From Brachypterus glaber (lineage: Eukaryota; Arthropoda; Insecta; Coleoptera; Kateretidae): a stretch of 64,000 nucleotides of DNA. A program made the position numbers and the translations under genes. Each line of letters starts with the position of its first letter. Position 1 is the first letter of the stretch. The DNA is taken from contig OY294045.1 of assembly GCA_958510825.1 (NCBI GenBank), positions 94,548,988 to 94,612,987 on the forward strand, in the 5' to 3' direction. Positions 22,111 through 34,189 of this stretch are shown piece after piece. The notes under the pieces were generated by a model. It saw only the letters and a list, made by a program, of their open reading frames with translations, was not told the DNA's origin and did no database searches.

Positions 22111-22324
22111 CTGGTCTGTTCTTTCAAGCAAGATAGTAAACCAAAAATCGCACAGTAAATATTTTTACAACATGTTTGAATAGTATATGTTTGTGTATAG
22201 AATATAGTTACGTTTTATAAAATAAACTACTCAGTATATTCGCACATCCAATATTCGAATCTGTTTTGAAAATATTCACTGTGCGATTTTTAATTTACTA
22301 TCTTGCTTGAAGAAACAGACCATA
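22111..22324. mobile_element. ~210-bp MITE (GGTCTGTT ends)
   Basis: GGTCTGTTCTTTCAAGCAAG and AATCGCACAGT at the left are inverted at the right (ACTGTGCGATTTTTAATTTA, CTTGCTTGAAGAAACAGACC). It is non-coding and lies 9 bp from MITE copy 2. Confidence 0.7.
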
Positions 22325-22865
22325 GTTTCATTTTTGAAAAAATCATAATAGGACAATCAACATTTTAGCCTAATGCGAGAAAATACATTTTCTCCGTACA
22401 TGTGCGGGGTCCATTATAAAATGGCATTTTCTTAGAAAGACACTGTGACTTAATGATAAATAAAGTGATTAGCTATGTTTATAAAAACACTAAATTTAAT
22501 TTTCAACCCTGAAATATAAAACTTAATTGAAATTTTAAAAAATACAGTACCTTTATTTAACATATTGTTTTAGTCTTGAGAGAAAACCTGTTTTTAAAAA
22601 GTAATTTAAAAATTGCCTGAACCAAATTAATAAAAATATTGTTTTAAAATTAGTTTTGTGCGGAAATGGAAAATTAAATAATAAATTGAAAGCCTCTAAC
22701 GAGAAAAGTAATGCTCCGGGGTTTATGTATTTTTTTCCTGCTTTTGAGAGAAACACCGTAAAACTACAATAAAACAACACTTTCCCCTATTTTTATGTAC
22801 TTATATAAAAACAAAATTTTAAATTTAAGCTTGGTTTGGTAACCCAACAATAATATTAGATAGTA

Positions 22866-23683
22866 CCCAGTCCGCACATATATGGATGCAACATGGTAAA
22901 GAAAGATTTTTTAGGTAACATGTGCCATATTACATGAGACATAACATACATATGTATGCTACATAACATGCCCTATAACAGAAAGATTTTTTACGTTACA
23001 TGTGCCATATTACTTAAGATGTATCATATATATGGTACGAGAACATACACGATACATAAAATGTTATGAATTCAATACTAAATATGGCGTCTATATTATT
23101 TTAATTTTTATAGGTTAGAATCACTAATATTCTTAAAATTGTTGTTAATAATAAAAGTTTTACCCTTAAGTAGTAGAAACGCATGTATTTTTAGACAACT
23201 AAACCGATTTTAGATAATTTTAGACAAAAAATTAAAATATATTAATTTTTTTTTAAATGATTATTTGCTATTTTTTCTCTAAAAATTGGCTTTTTATGTG
23301 GCCCATGATTTTTAAGCCTGGTAGAAAGTTTGCTTTCACAGTAAAAATGCACATCGTATAAGAATTTTGCCTGATGGATGCTACATATAAAGATATTTAT
23401 ATACTTAAATTATTAGTTTATCAAAAAGACGTAAAAATGTTCACCATGTCTAAATCTATGATGCACTCCATAACAAGTAAAATTCGGAAACGCCTAATTT
23501 TATTGTTATGTACCTAGTATGTATCTGATATGTAGCATGTTATGTAGCTGATACATAACTTGAGGCGGAATTGTTAAAGTCCAAGGACTATACATGGACT
23601 ATAAAAATTACATGTCTGCAACATCACATAGAACAGTGGTTATGTATCTGCTATGTTCCTGCCATGTATTTGTGTTGACTGGG
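22866..23683. mobile_element. MITE family B (CCCAGTC ends), TA target
   Basis: CCCAGTC...GACTGGG termini are flanked by TA on both sides; 818 bp. The terminal similarity extends to CAACATGG-like words. The interior repeats words such as ACATGTGCCATATTAC (22914 and 22994) and ATGTATCTG. No ORF is seen. Confidence 0.7.
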
Positions 23684-23735
23684 TAGATGGCTGGATTAGG
23701 GTTATTTATATTAAAAAACGTTTTTTTTACTAAAA

Positions 23736-23780
23736 CTGCAGGCGTTTCGTTAGCTTTATTCCAACTTCTTCAAAAGGCAC
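23736..23780 (-). ncRNA. Hammerhead-like motif, locus 3 (degenerate)
   Basis: Minus strand: UUGAAGA, an extra A, stem GUUGG/CUAAC (one G-U pair, 7-nt loop), then GAA and ACGC. The self-complementary step is broken (ACGC instead of ACGU), so this copy is probably inactive. Confidence 0.28.
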
Positions 23781-23898
23781 ACAACAAGAAATGTAACAAT
23801 TATTTTTTAATTAATAAGGTTTTTTGACAGTATACCAAAAATTTTAAATATAGGTTAAATTTTGTATATTGGTATAAAATAAAAGTATAAAATTAGCA

Positions 23899-23939
23899 GC
23901 CTAGCGCTTTCGGCACCATTCCGGTACCATCCTCAGGGC
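23899..23939 (-). ncRNA. Hammerhead-like motif, locus 4 left arm (best candidate)
   Basis: The exact reverse complement of 25648-25688; see that entry for the pairing. Confidence 0.45.
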
Positions 23940-24069
23940 AGGCCTTGTTAGGGTCAGCCTACTCTTATCTGTGCAGTAAATTACGGTCACATTGTATAAC
24001 ATTTAAAACATTTAAACATTTAAAAGAATTTACGAAACACAATTAAAAAAGAAATCATTTCAGAACTAG

Positions 24070-25487
24070 GGTAAAACCCCCAATTATTGGCACTTTAAGA
24101 AATTTTCCACGTATATTTCATTATAACTTATTAAATATTTCATGTTATCAAGAATAAAATATTTTACATCATTTAGTAGTTATTCTATTTTATATATTAT
24201 ATAAAATTTAAACTGAGATCTTTATAATATTAAAGAATTTTTTTAATTAATTACAAGAATACACAATTTCGTATTATTGGCACCTTTTTGCTAATAATTG
24301 GCATCCAGATTTTCCTATTATTGGCACCTAATTTTTGCTTTGAAGCAACGGAAAAAAATTACTGAGTACCTACTTTTTGTTGAATAATAAACATTTTAGT
24401 ATCAAAATAAAATATTTAAATTGGAATATTGCAGTTTTATACATATTAACTAAAGGCTGTAAACAAAAACTCAAATTTATTTTAGAATTACAAAATTTTA
24501 AATATCTCTATATTAAAATTAAAATATTAGTTACCTAATACTAATTTGTATCCATAAAATAATGCCTAGTTACCTAGGTACACTTATCTAAAAGAATTAT
24601 TAGGTTTCAAGACTAATTTTGATGAGCAAGTTTTGCATACAATAAACCTGTGCCAATAATAGGAATTTAATATAATTTGGACGCCTATTATGGGCACCGT
24701 GATAAAAAATTAAATTCTAAGGAAAAATTAAGTTTATAGACAAAATTAAGTGTAAAATGTATATACGCACATATTTATTGAGGAAAAACAGTAAGTTTTT
24801 CATTAAACGCTGTTTAGAACTCATTTATTTGAAATAGGTTTTTGGCAAAAACTGTATCTTTTGTATAATAGCCCACCCGCTTTAAAATATGGATTTGGTT
24901 TTTTCTTATATCAGATGTGGCAATACGTATGTATATTTAACCGTACAAGTAATAAATCTATTCAATTTAATTTAATTTATTCTATTAATTTAGCATTTTA
25001 ACTGGTTGCCAATAATTGGAATAGGATTTTTTCTAAAAAAGCTAATTATTGGCACCTGTGCCAATAATTAGAATTTAGTTTAGTTTTGTATACCAATTGT
25101 TGACACTGTCGAAATTAAATAAAAATGTAAAGAAAAATAAAGTTTTTAAGGCTAATTAATAAGTAGAATGCATATACTTACTAAAATTATCGAGAAAAAA
25201 TAGTAAGTCCATCAATAAACGTCCTTTACTAACCTTCTATTTAAAGCACTTCCTTAGCACAAACCTTAAAAATTCACACTTACGTAGTTCACACGAAACT
25301 GCTAAGACTCTAGTGCCCAGGGGGGAAAAAATATGTTAATCGCATTTAAAGTATAATATTTAGAAATATTGCCACTTCGTAAAAAATATAGTTAGATTAA
25401 GGTACCAATGGAGATTTTTTTTATATAAAAGAAAATATCACTCCAGTGCCAATAATTAGCGGAGTGCCAACGATTGGGGGTTTTACC
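24070..25487. mobile_element. Nested TIR element rich in CCAATAATTGG words
   Basis: The ends GGTAAAACCCCCAATTATTGG and the inverse with CCAACGATTGGGGGTTTTACC are flanked by CTAG on both sides (24066-24069, 25488-25491). The intact right arm of the outer element reads CTAGTTCCGAC, so the outer sequence was opened at CTAG. The interior holds many copies of ATTATTGGCAC/GTGCCAATAAT. No coding capacity. Confidence 0.7.
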
Positions 25488-25647
25488 CTAGTTCCGACAA
25501 TGTCAAATGTCGGAACTAGTTCTGAAATGATTTTTCTTTTTTAATTGTGTTTCGTTTGGACTTTTAAATGTTTAAATGTTTTAAATGTTATACAATGTGA
25601 CCGTAATTTACTGCACAGATAAGAGTAGGCTGACCCTAACAAGGCCT

Positions 25648-25688
25648 GCCCTGAGGATGGTACCGGAATGGTGCCGAAAGCGCTAGGC
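25648..25688 (+). ncRNA. Hammerhead-like motif, locus 4 right arm (best candidate)
   Basis: Stem I GCC (25648-25650) pairs with GGC (25686-25688). The core CUGAGGA fits the CUGANGA consensus exactly. One extra U follows, then stem II GGUACC/GGUGCC (6 bp, one G-U) with loop GGAAU. GAA is followed by the palindrome AGCGCU, which can act as helix III between two molecules, and A at the cleavage position. The only departure from a type I hammerhead is the extra U after A9. Confidence 0.45.
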
Positions 25689-26056
25689 TGCTAATTTTAT
25701 ACTTTTATTTTATACCAATATACAAAATTTAACCAATATTTAATTATGTTTTAACTTTTTAACAATTCAAAGAGCCAGAAAGAAAACAATATGTTTAAAA
25801 ATTCGCTAATAAAATAATAAAATATGATTTTTTATATAATAAAAACATGTTTAAAATTGTTTTGCAGACAAAAAAGGCGTTGATTAATTCTAAACATAGA
25901 AAGAGAAACATTTAAAATACAGTTTAATTTAATAACACCTCGTATAAGAACAAAGATTTATCTTAACGTGGAAATATCATCAGAATAAGCACTAAAAAGG
26001 TAAAAATTTTGGTATTTACAGTAAGTTACGTTTCCTTCGTTAAAATATGACAATTA

Positions 26057-26887
26057 AGCATAGACAAAATAAACAAATAGATTGATTTTTGACCGTCTGC
26101 GCATACTTCTGCGTCCCGACTAAATGCGTCCTCCATTTTGATTCCAAATGTCAAACATAAAGTAAAAAAATATACATTTTATGTTGGTAACACTGTGTTG
26201 CGTTAGATAGGAATATTTTCTTTGTTAGAGATGTGTCTTTTCATTTCACTTCAGTGGTCAGTAAAAGTTTATTTTTGTCGTTGTTTTGTTGCAACAGTTT
26301 GTTATATATGTAAAAACTAAATCAATATGTTATACTACACAGATATTTATTTATTTTTACCAGTAATTTAAATATAAAAATATAATTCTTCGCACACACC
26401 TCTAACATATTCGTGCAACAGGTTAACATAACCTAATTTACGTATGTTTTGAGTTTGTTTTCAAGGTTTTTCTGTTATTTTTTTCTACGCGTTTGGTGTT
26501 TTGTGCTAGAAGGGTGAACATTTTATTTTATTATAGACTATATAATAGCGTTTTTGAACTTTTAAAGTCTTTCTGTGTTTTTTGTATATTTTATAGTGCT
26601 TTTTCAAAGAACTAGTAAAGTCTTTGCAATGACGTGTTTTATAAAAAGTTGTAGAAACATAAAACGACTGTTACCTGCAGACAGCAGTATCATATTTTTT
26701 AGGTAAGTTTGATTTTTTTTAATATAACATAAGAAAACATTAAAAAGTAAGGTTATGTCTTTATTTATTTACATTTTAATTTAAATTTCCCGGCTGATTT
26801 CTAACGTAACTTCCGATCAAAATGGAGGACTCGTAAATTTGTATATAACCTTGAGATGACAGCTCATCTATGTTCTTTGTCTATGCA
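26057..26887. repeat. Region flanked by imperfect inverted repeats, containing the THAP-like exon
   Basis: GCATAGACAAA (26057-26067) and GTCCTCCATTTTGAT (26128-26142) recur inverted as ATCAAAATGGAGGAC (26816-26830) and TTTGTCTATGC (26877-26887), at similar spacing. This could be an internally deleted transposon or a duplicated regulatory block. Confidence 0.4.
26629..26702 (+). CDS. Possible first coding exon of a THAP-domain protein (partial)
   Basis: An ATG opens 24 codons plus two bases, then AG|GTAAGT, a strong splice donor at 26703. The peptide starts MTCFIKSCRN and ends SIIFF plus an Arg codon split by the intron. THAP zinc fingers begin with CX4C followed by X-N and continue to FFRFP or FHKFP; here CFIKSCRN and IIFFR match that start. 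In THAP1 the first exon also ends at this point of the domain (recalled, not checked). I could not find exon 2 with the rest of the C2CH finger in the window, so the gene may continue past a long intron or be a relic. It lies inside an inverted-repeat region, so it may belong to a P-element-like transposon rather than a host gene. Confidence 0.38.
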
Positions 26888-27701
26888 ATTAAGGATTGAA
26901 ATAATAAATATATATAAAGATTTAAATATTAAATATATAATACATAATGGGTATTCGAAATACAAGAAAATAAACAAACATTTGCAGATAAGAAATTTAA
27001 AGTAGTGTACCAGTGCTATACAAACGTATACTGGAAATTTCGGATTGTTGAAAGATACAGGTAAGGGGGGGAATAATTTTAAAGATTTTTTTAAAAATGT
27101 TCTCTTTCAGAAAAAAAACAAAAAAAAAATGAAAAAACAAATCGAAAAAAAAAAAAGTTTTACCCTCTTTGGGTAAGGAACCTATGTTCCAAACTTAAAG
27201 TCTTTCGCTCAAAGCGTTTTCGAGTTTGCAGAACAAACCTACAGAAAGACCTTGCACGGACCGACCATAGACCATACAACAGACAGAGGAGTTCTTTACA
27301 TGTCAAAAAAGTCAAAAAATGTAAAAAAGGCAATAAAAAAATAGTTTTTTTACTGCCTACCTGGGGGAATGCAAAACAAAAAAAATAAATTTTTAGTTTT
27401 TCAGTTTTCTTCGTCTTTTCAGCTAAATACACAAAATAAATTTCGAAACCAAAGACGATAACTTAAGAACGCTTTAAGATAAAAACTTAAAAATTGAAAA
27501 AAAATGAAAAAGATTCTAGGTTGAGACTGTTTTCTATAAAACATGTGGTGGTGTGAAGTTAGTAAATGGTTGGGATTGCCTGGGGTGACAAAAAGGGCCA
27601 GAAATGGCCACTGGCGGCAGCACTCTTTAAGTTTGTTTATTATGTAAACAGGTCGTTGACTCATGATTCTGTGCAAAAACGTTGTGTGAAATTGATTAAA
27701 A

Positions 27702-27900
27702 ATGATTGAAGAAGAATATATGGTTTATACACCTACAAATCTTTCCGAAATTGTAAATGTTACATTAGACAAGTTACCATCAAAATCTCAAAGAGTGTAC
27801 GATTCAGCATAAGAAATTTTTTTAAAATGGGCTAAGGAAGGTTTAAGTTTATTTCGAAAGTGGCCTATTTTATTAAAAAAATATATACTTTATTATTAAA
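27702..27900 (+). pseudogene. Possible relic of a tyrosine-recombinase (Crypton-type) N-terminal domain
   Basis: An ATG frame gives 36 residues ending LPSKSQRVYDSA and then TAA. Reading through the stop, the same frame continues EIFLKWAKEG. The pattern LP.KS...Y...Y..F..W....G resembles the N-terminal region of phage-integrase/Crypton-like recombinases, in which the stop position would be Tyr. The fragment is short and no catalytic domain follows, so this is tentative. Confidence 0.25.
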
Positions 27901-28087
27901 TAAATTAGTATAAAAAATAATATTTAGGGCACTTGAAGAAAAAATAGTATGTTTCACTCAGAGAAAAAATCCTTTTTGTTACTCGTTCGAGTTTCCGGAC
28001 TCCGCTTTGCGTCGTCCGTAAATTCTACATACTAGTAAAAAAGCTTCACTTTTCCTCTTAGTAAAACAATATACCTACAAATTTCAC

Positions 28088-28502
28088 CAAAGTTTATTTT
28101 TTTAAGGTATAGTTATTTTAAATTTGCCGCTAAATACTCCAAAAAGTCCGATTTATACTAAAGCATGTGGCTTGTTTTGAATGTCAACATAACCAAAATT
28201 TATAGTTTTTGTTTACTTACTTTGTTTTTATGATGTTTTAATGTAAAAAAGAGAATTGATAAAGCTGCTGCTAAAAACACTTTTGTGTTCCTGTAGAAAC
28301 AACATTTGCTTATAAAATCGCTTTTATTCCAATAATATAGAGGAATAAACCATTGTTTTGTTCTCGTCTTGGCACGTCAACCTTTTACGGTTATGTAAAT
28401 TGGGCCTAGTCATTTCGCTTACGACGCATGCGTATCTTACGTTGCTATGGTAATTTCGAGATTGTTTAAAATAACTATACCTTAAAAAAAAATAAACTTT
28501 AG
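28088..28502. mobile_element. ~415-bp MITE (AAAGTTTATTTTTTTAAGG ends)
   Basis: 28091-28121 (AGTTTATTTTTTTAAGGTAT and AGTTATTTTA) is inverted at 28467-28502 (TAAAATAACTATACCTTAAA). Non-coding. Confidence 0.65.
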
Positions 28503-29017
28503 AAGCGGATCATTTCTTGATCTCATATACTGTGTACATTTTATGAATTGGCACCTAAGTGGAATATGAAAAATTCAAGGTCACCTATACTTTACATGCT
28601 ATATTTTACCTCTTCTCTTCCCCTTGCCTCATATCACAGGTGCCAGTTAGTATTGCGACGGCTATAATCTAGAAATTGTTTTTAAAATTAATCACGATAA
28701 GCTGAGATTCTTCATTATAATTATACGCCTGTCCTTAAACCCAATTTCACACTTTGCCCAACACCTTATTAAATCAATACATACCCGTATTTTAAATCCA
28801 CACGTTAAGACCCAAGATAAAATCTGAAAGGTAATACCTACGACGATTAAAAAAAAATATAGTATCGATGTTTTCGATCGTTTTCTTAACCTGTCATTAT
28901 CGGTATTACGGCCGAAATGTACTTAAAACATGAACCTTAAGTTACAACCGCCAATTAACATTTACTTTAAGTAAATTTGTAATACTAAAACTCTTCGTTC
29001 CTACTGGTAGAATATTT

Positions 29018-29385
29018 TGCGTGTTCTTATAGGTCCATAAGAGGTCTGTACTTTTTGTTCTTTTGGGTTGGCAACAGACCTGGCCTATCGCTTGACGTTT
29101 TCCGTGCAAATGTCAATGTCGCTTTAAAGTTGAATTTTCTACAAAATTTTGTGTTTAGGTTATTTTTACCATGTTAAAATTGTGGCTTTGTTAATTGCAG
29201 TAAAAAAGAAAAGATATGACTATAAAATATATCAAAATATCATTTGGTCTTAGAATTTTAAACATGGTGTAAACTGTAATGCCAATCCAAAACAAAAATC
29301 CCTAAATAAGTAATCAATTTAAATGTGAGTTTTTTTAAATTTTAGAGCAAAATAGAAAAAATCGTATAATATACTATAAATGGAA
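29018..29385 (+). repeat. Dispersed repeat C, copy 1
   Basis: Sequence from GCGTGTTCTTATAGG onward is repeated in the same orientation at 37293-37620. This copy has about 40 bp extra in the middle. It ends shortly upstream of the hexanucleotide array. Family unknown. Confidence 0.75.
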
Positions 29386-29492
29386 AGTCAAACCACCCCG
29401 GATTTTTTGATTTTAGGTTGTTTTTGGGACATTTCCAAACAGTTTTTGAGAAATATTGAAATCGCTCACGAAACGGTTTTTAAATAAAGTCA

Positions 29493-31455
<1,963 letters not shown>

Positions 31456-31639
31456 AACGCAATAGTAGGTACCTACACTAGCAATATTTGGTTACTTGTA
31501 TAATAATTATATATTATATTATATATTAAGGACAGAAATTTTTAATTTTAAACAAAATTATAAAAATATTAATTTATTATTCCAGCAGCCCGAAACTTAC
31601 CAATATCACTCTGTACGATGATTAGGAAATAGATTGATG

Positions 31640-31730
31640 GAATAATATATTAATATTATTATAATTATTATAATTATAATTATAATATATTATTATAATT
31701 ATTATTATAATAATTATAATTAATATTTAA
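31640..31730. repeat. AT-only simple repeat (ATAATT-type)
   Basis: Nearly pure A/T sequence of ATT, ATAATT and TATAATTAT units, self-complementary. No other feature. Confidence 0.8.
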
Positions 31731-32023
31731 TACATATGGTGAGTACAATAAAACATTTTGCAAAGAGCATTCAACAAAATACGGAGTGTTAAATATTTTG
31801 ATTTATATGAGTACCTATGTGTATATTTTCACTATTTACATAAGTCTAGGTAATGATGTAAGATGTAAGACACATTTATCACTTTTAGGAGGCAACTTGA
31901 AAGTACAATTTTCGTGATTAAATCATGGCGTGATTTATATTGTGTCCTAAAACTTATAATTAAGAAAATACACTAAATAATATATGTATGTACTTACTCA
32001 ATTTTATTTTATTTAGGTATAAG

Positions 32024-32633
32024 CAACGAACTAATAACTCTTCTCTCTAGAATGGGCATTTCATGTAAAAACTGACAAAAACGTAGCCAACATATACATT
32101 TGTCTGTCTTACTCGCACATCTTTGTTCTAACAGAGACAACAATAACAGTTACTGGTAACTGTTATTGATCAGGCCTGAATATACCTACTATTTGTTTAC
32201 AAACAAACCGAGATGTTGGTGATACTTTATTTTAACGGTATGGGTATTCTAGAGAGAAGAGTTGTTAGTTCGTTGAATGAAGCCCTAGAACCAAACCATA
32301 AACCAAATACTTCCCATTCTCGTTTTCCAAATCTCTTCAAAAATTGATTCTGATAATACTTAATACATGCTTCATAAATACATTTTTTCTCATTCTTGAT
32401 TTTTTGATCTTGATCGTTAATATAAGGTATCGCCAACATCTCGGTTTGTTTGTAAACAAATAGTAGGTATATTCAGGCCCGAACAATAACAATTACCAGT
32501 AACTGTTATTGTTGTCTCTGTTAAAACAAAGCTGTGCGAGTAAGACAGACAAATGTATATGTTGGCTACGTTTTTGTCAGTTTTTACAAATGAAATGCCT
32601 ATCCTAGAGAGAAGAGTTATTAGTTCGTTGGGT
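32024..32633. mobile_element. ~610-bp element with ~215-bp terminal inverted repeats
   Basis: The left arm (AACGAACTAATAACTCTTCT, TGTCTGTCTTACTCGCAC, CCTGAATATACCTACTATTT) is inverted in the right arm (32425-32633). A third fragment of the arm end (TCTAGAGAGAAGAGTTGTTA) occurs at 32248 next to the left arm. The minus-strand frame in the centre has no recognisable domain. Confidence 0.75.
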
Positions 32634-33053
32634 TCATTATGAGAAAGCTGTTTGGATTTTTCAGTTCAGTAAACTTAGACAAGAAGATTTTGATAGAAAT
32701 TTCGGAAAAAATTTTAATTGACACAATTAATATAATTCATACCCATATTTATTGCTAAATTGTTAATTTTTTAATAGATTAGTATGCTGTGTATTTAAGC
32801 AATCTGCAGTAGGCAGGCTACACGACTTGTTGATAAAATTCTTTCTCTCTCCTTATTTATATTTAGATACTGATAAATAAAATATACTTTCAAAGTTGTC
32901 ATGGTTGCTATTAAAGTTCATGTTATAAGGTAAGTGCAGGTATTATGCCCATGCTAACGTATTAACGTACTTCAAAGGAAAATAATACTTATAGAGCCCA
33001 GATTACTTATTTATGCTCAAGTTATTAAAGAAAAACATGAAAAAAATAAAAAA

Positions 33054-33845
33054 TTATAGGCCATTTAAAAAAATGTATCAATTGGCCATATTACCAACTG
33101 GTAATATAGCCACATAAAATAAATCATATTTTTCTAAATATTATCAAGTTAAGTATTTATATATGCTTTTTTTATTTCCTTTTATTATATAAAATTAAAA
33201 AAATGAAAAGTTAAATAAAAACTATACACTTCATAAAATATAAAAAAAATAATGGCTTTAGGTAAAGTAAAATATACTTGATAAATATTTTATACTAGCT
33301 ATTTTATTTTAAATTATTCAAAATCTGAATAAAAATGGTCCTTTGTAATTTTCTGTTAGTCTAACACAATATTTATGTAAATAAACGTAACATCTATCGC
33401 CGAGCCTATGAAGCAGGAAGCATGCTTATTGCCATGGCCATATTACTATACACACAAACTGGCCATATTACTCTCCATTGTAATGTAGAAGATTTCCTAA
33501 ATTTTTGTTAAAGTTACTTTTACTGACTGAAATTCTAGATAGACCAACTGTTAAATAGGACGTTTTTCTATAACAAAATATAAATATAATTTAAAGTACT
33601 TACCGTTATCAAATGTTATGAATTTTTAAAATATTAAAAATTTTATACAATCGTTTAAATCGTTTAAAGAAAATCACTAAAATCGTTGCAGAATTAAAAC
33701 CATTAATAGTGGCGCGATCTAGCGCTTGCCCTAGGAATCTTGTTAGAAACACTAACTTAAAATACTAAAATCAACATTTTTTCATTCTTACTTTTTGAAA
33801 TATGGCAAATTGGCCATAATAAATACATGGCCATAACCTATCATA
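33054..33845. repeat. Possible word-array element (GGCCATATTA)
   Basis: GGCCATATTAC occurs near 33084, 33437 and 33460, with GGCCATAAT and TGGCCATAACC near 33811-33835. Weak inverted ends (TTATAGGCCAT and ATGGCCATAACCTAT) bracket it. Limits are uncertain. Confidence 0.4.
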
Positions 33846-34189
33846 ATTTATTAAAAAATATAAAATTATTGCATGTCACTTCCCCCATTTTAACACTCAA
33901 TCAAACTTTTATAATTGTATTTGTTTAAGTAAAACCATTTCTTTTAAAAAATGGAACGAATAAAAAATGGATCGAATAAAAATGTATTCGGGAATAAAGT
34001 TATTCGATGTCTTGGGGGCGTGTATAAACTAGTTTTCTAAACTTTTTCCCTAACGAAACTATCTACAATAATTTCACATGTTTTATCTTGGCACACTCTT
34101 CTTGCCTTAGATATAATAGTCCAATTGGTAGGTATGGCCTCGAGTCGAAATAACCCTTAAATCTCTGTGGTATTCTTTATATGCACAGT

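Larger units (their letters stand above)
23853..25733. mobile_element. 1.9-kb element with ~200-bp inverted arms carrying hammerhead-like motifs
   Basis: The left arm 23853-24065 and right arm 25492-25733 are inverted copies, sharing GGTTAAATTTTGTATATTGG, GCAGATAAGAGTAGGCTGAC and the ribozyme-like segment. No coding region is seen. A second element (24070-25487) is nested in it. The inverted arms, each with a motif reading outward, suggest an origin from inverted terminal repeats of a Penelope-like element; this is inference. Confidence 0.75.
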
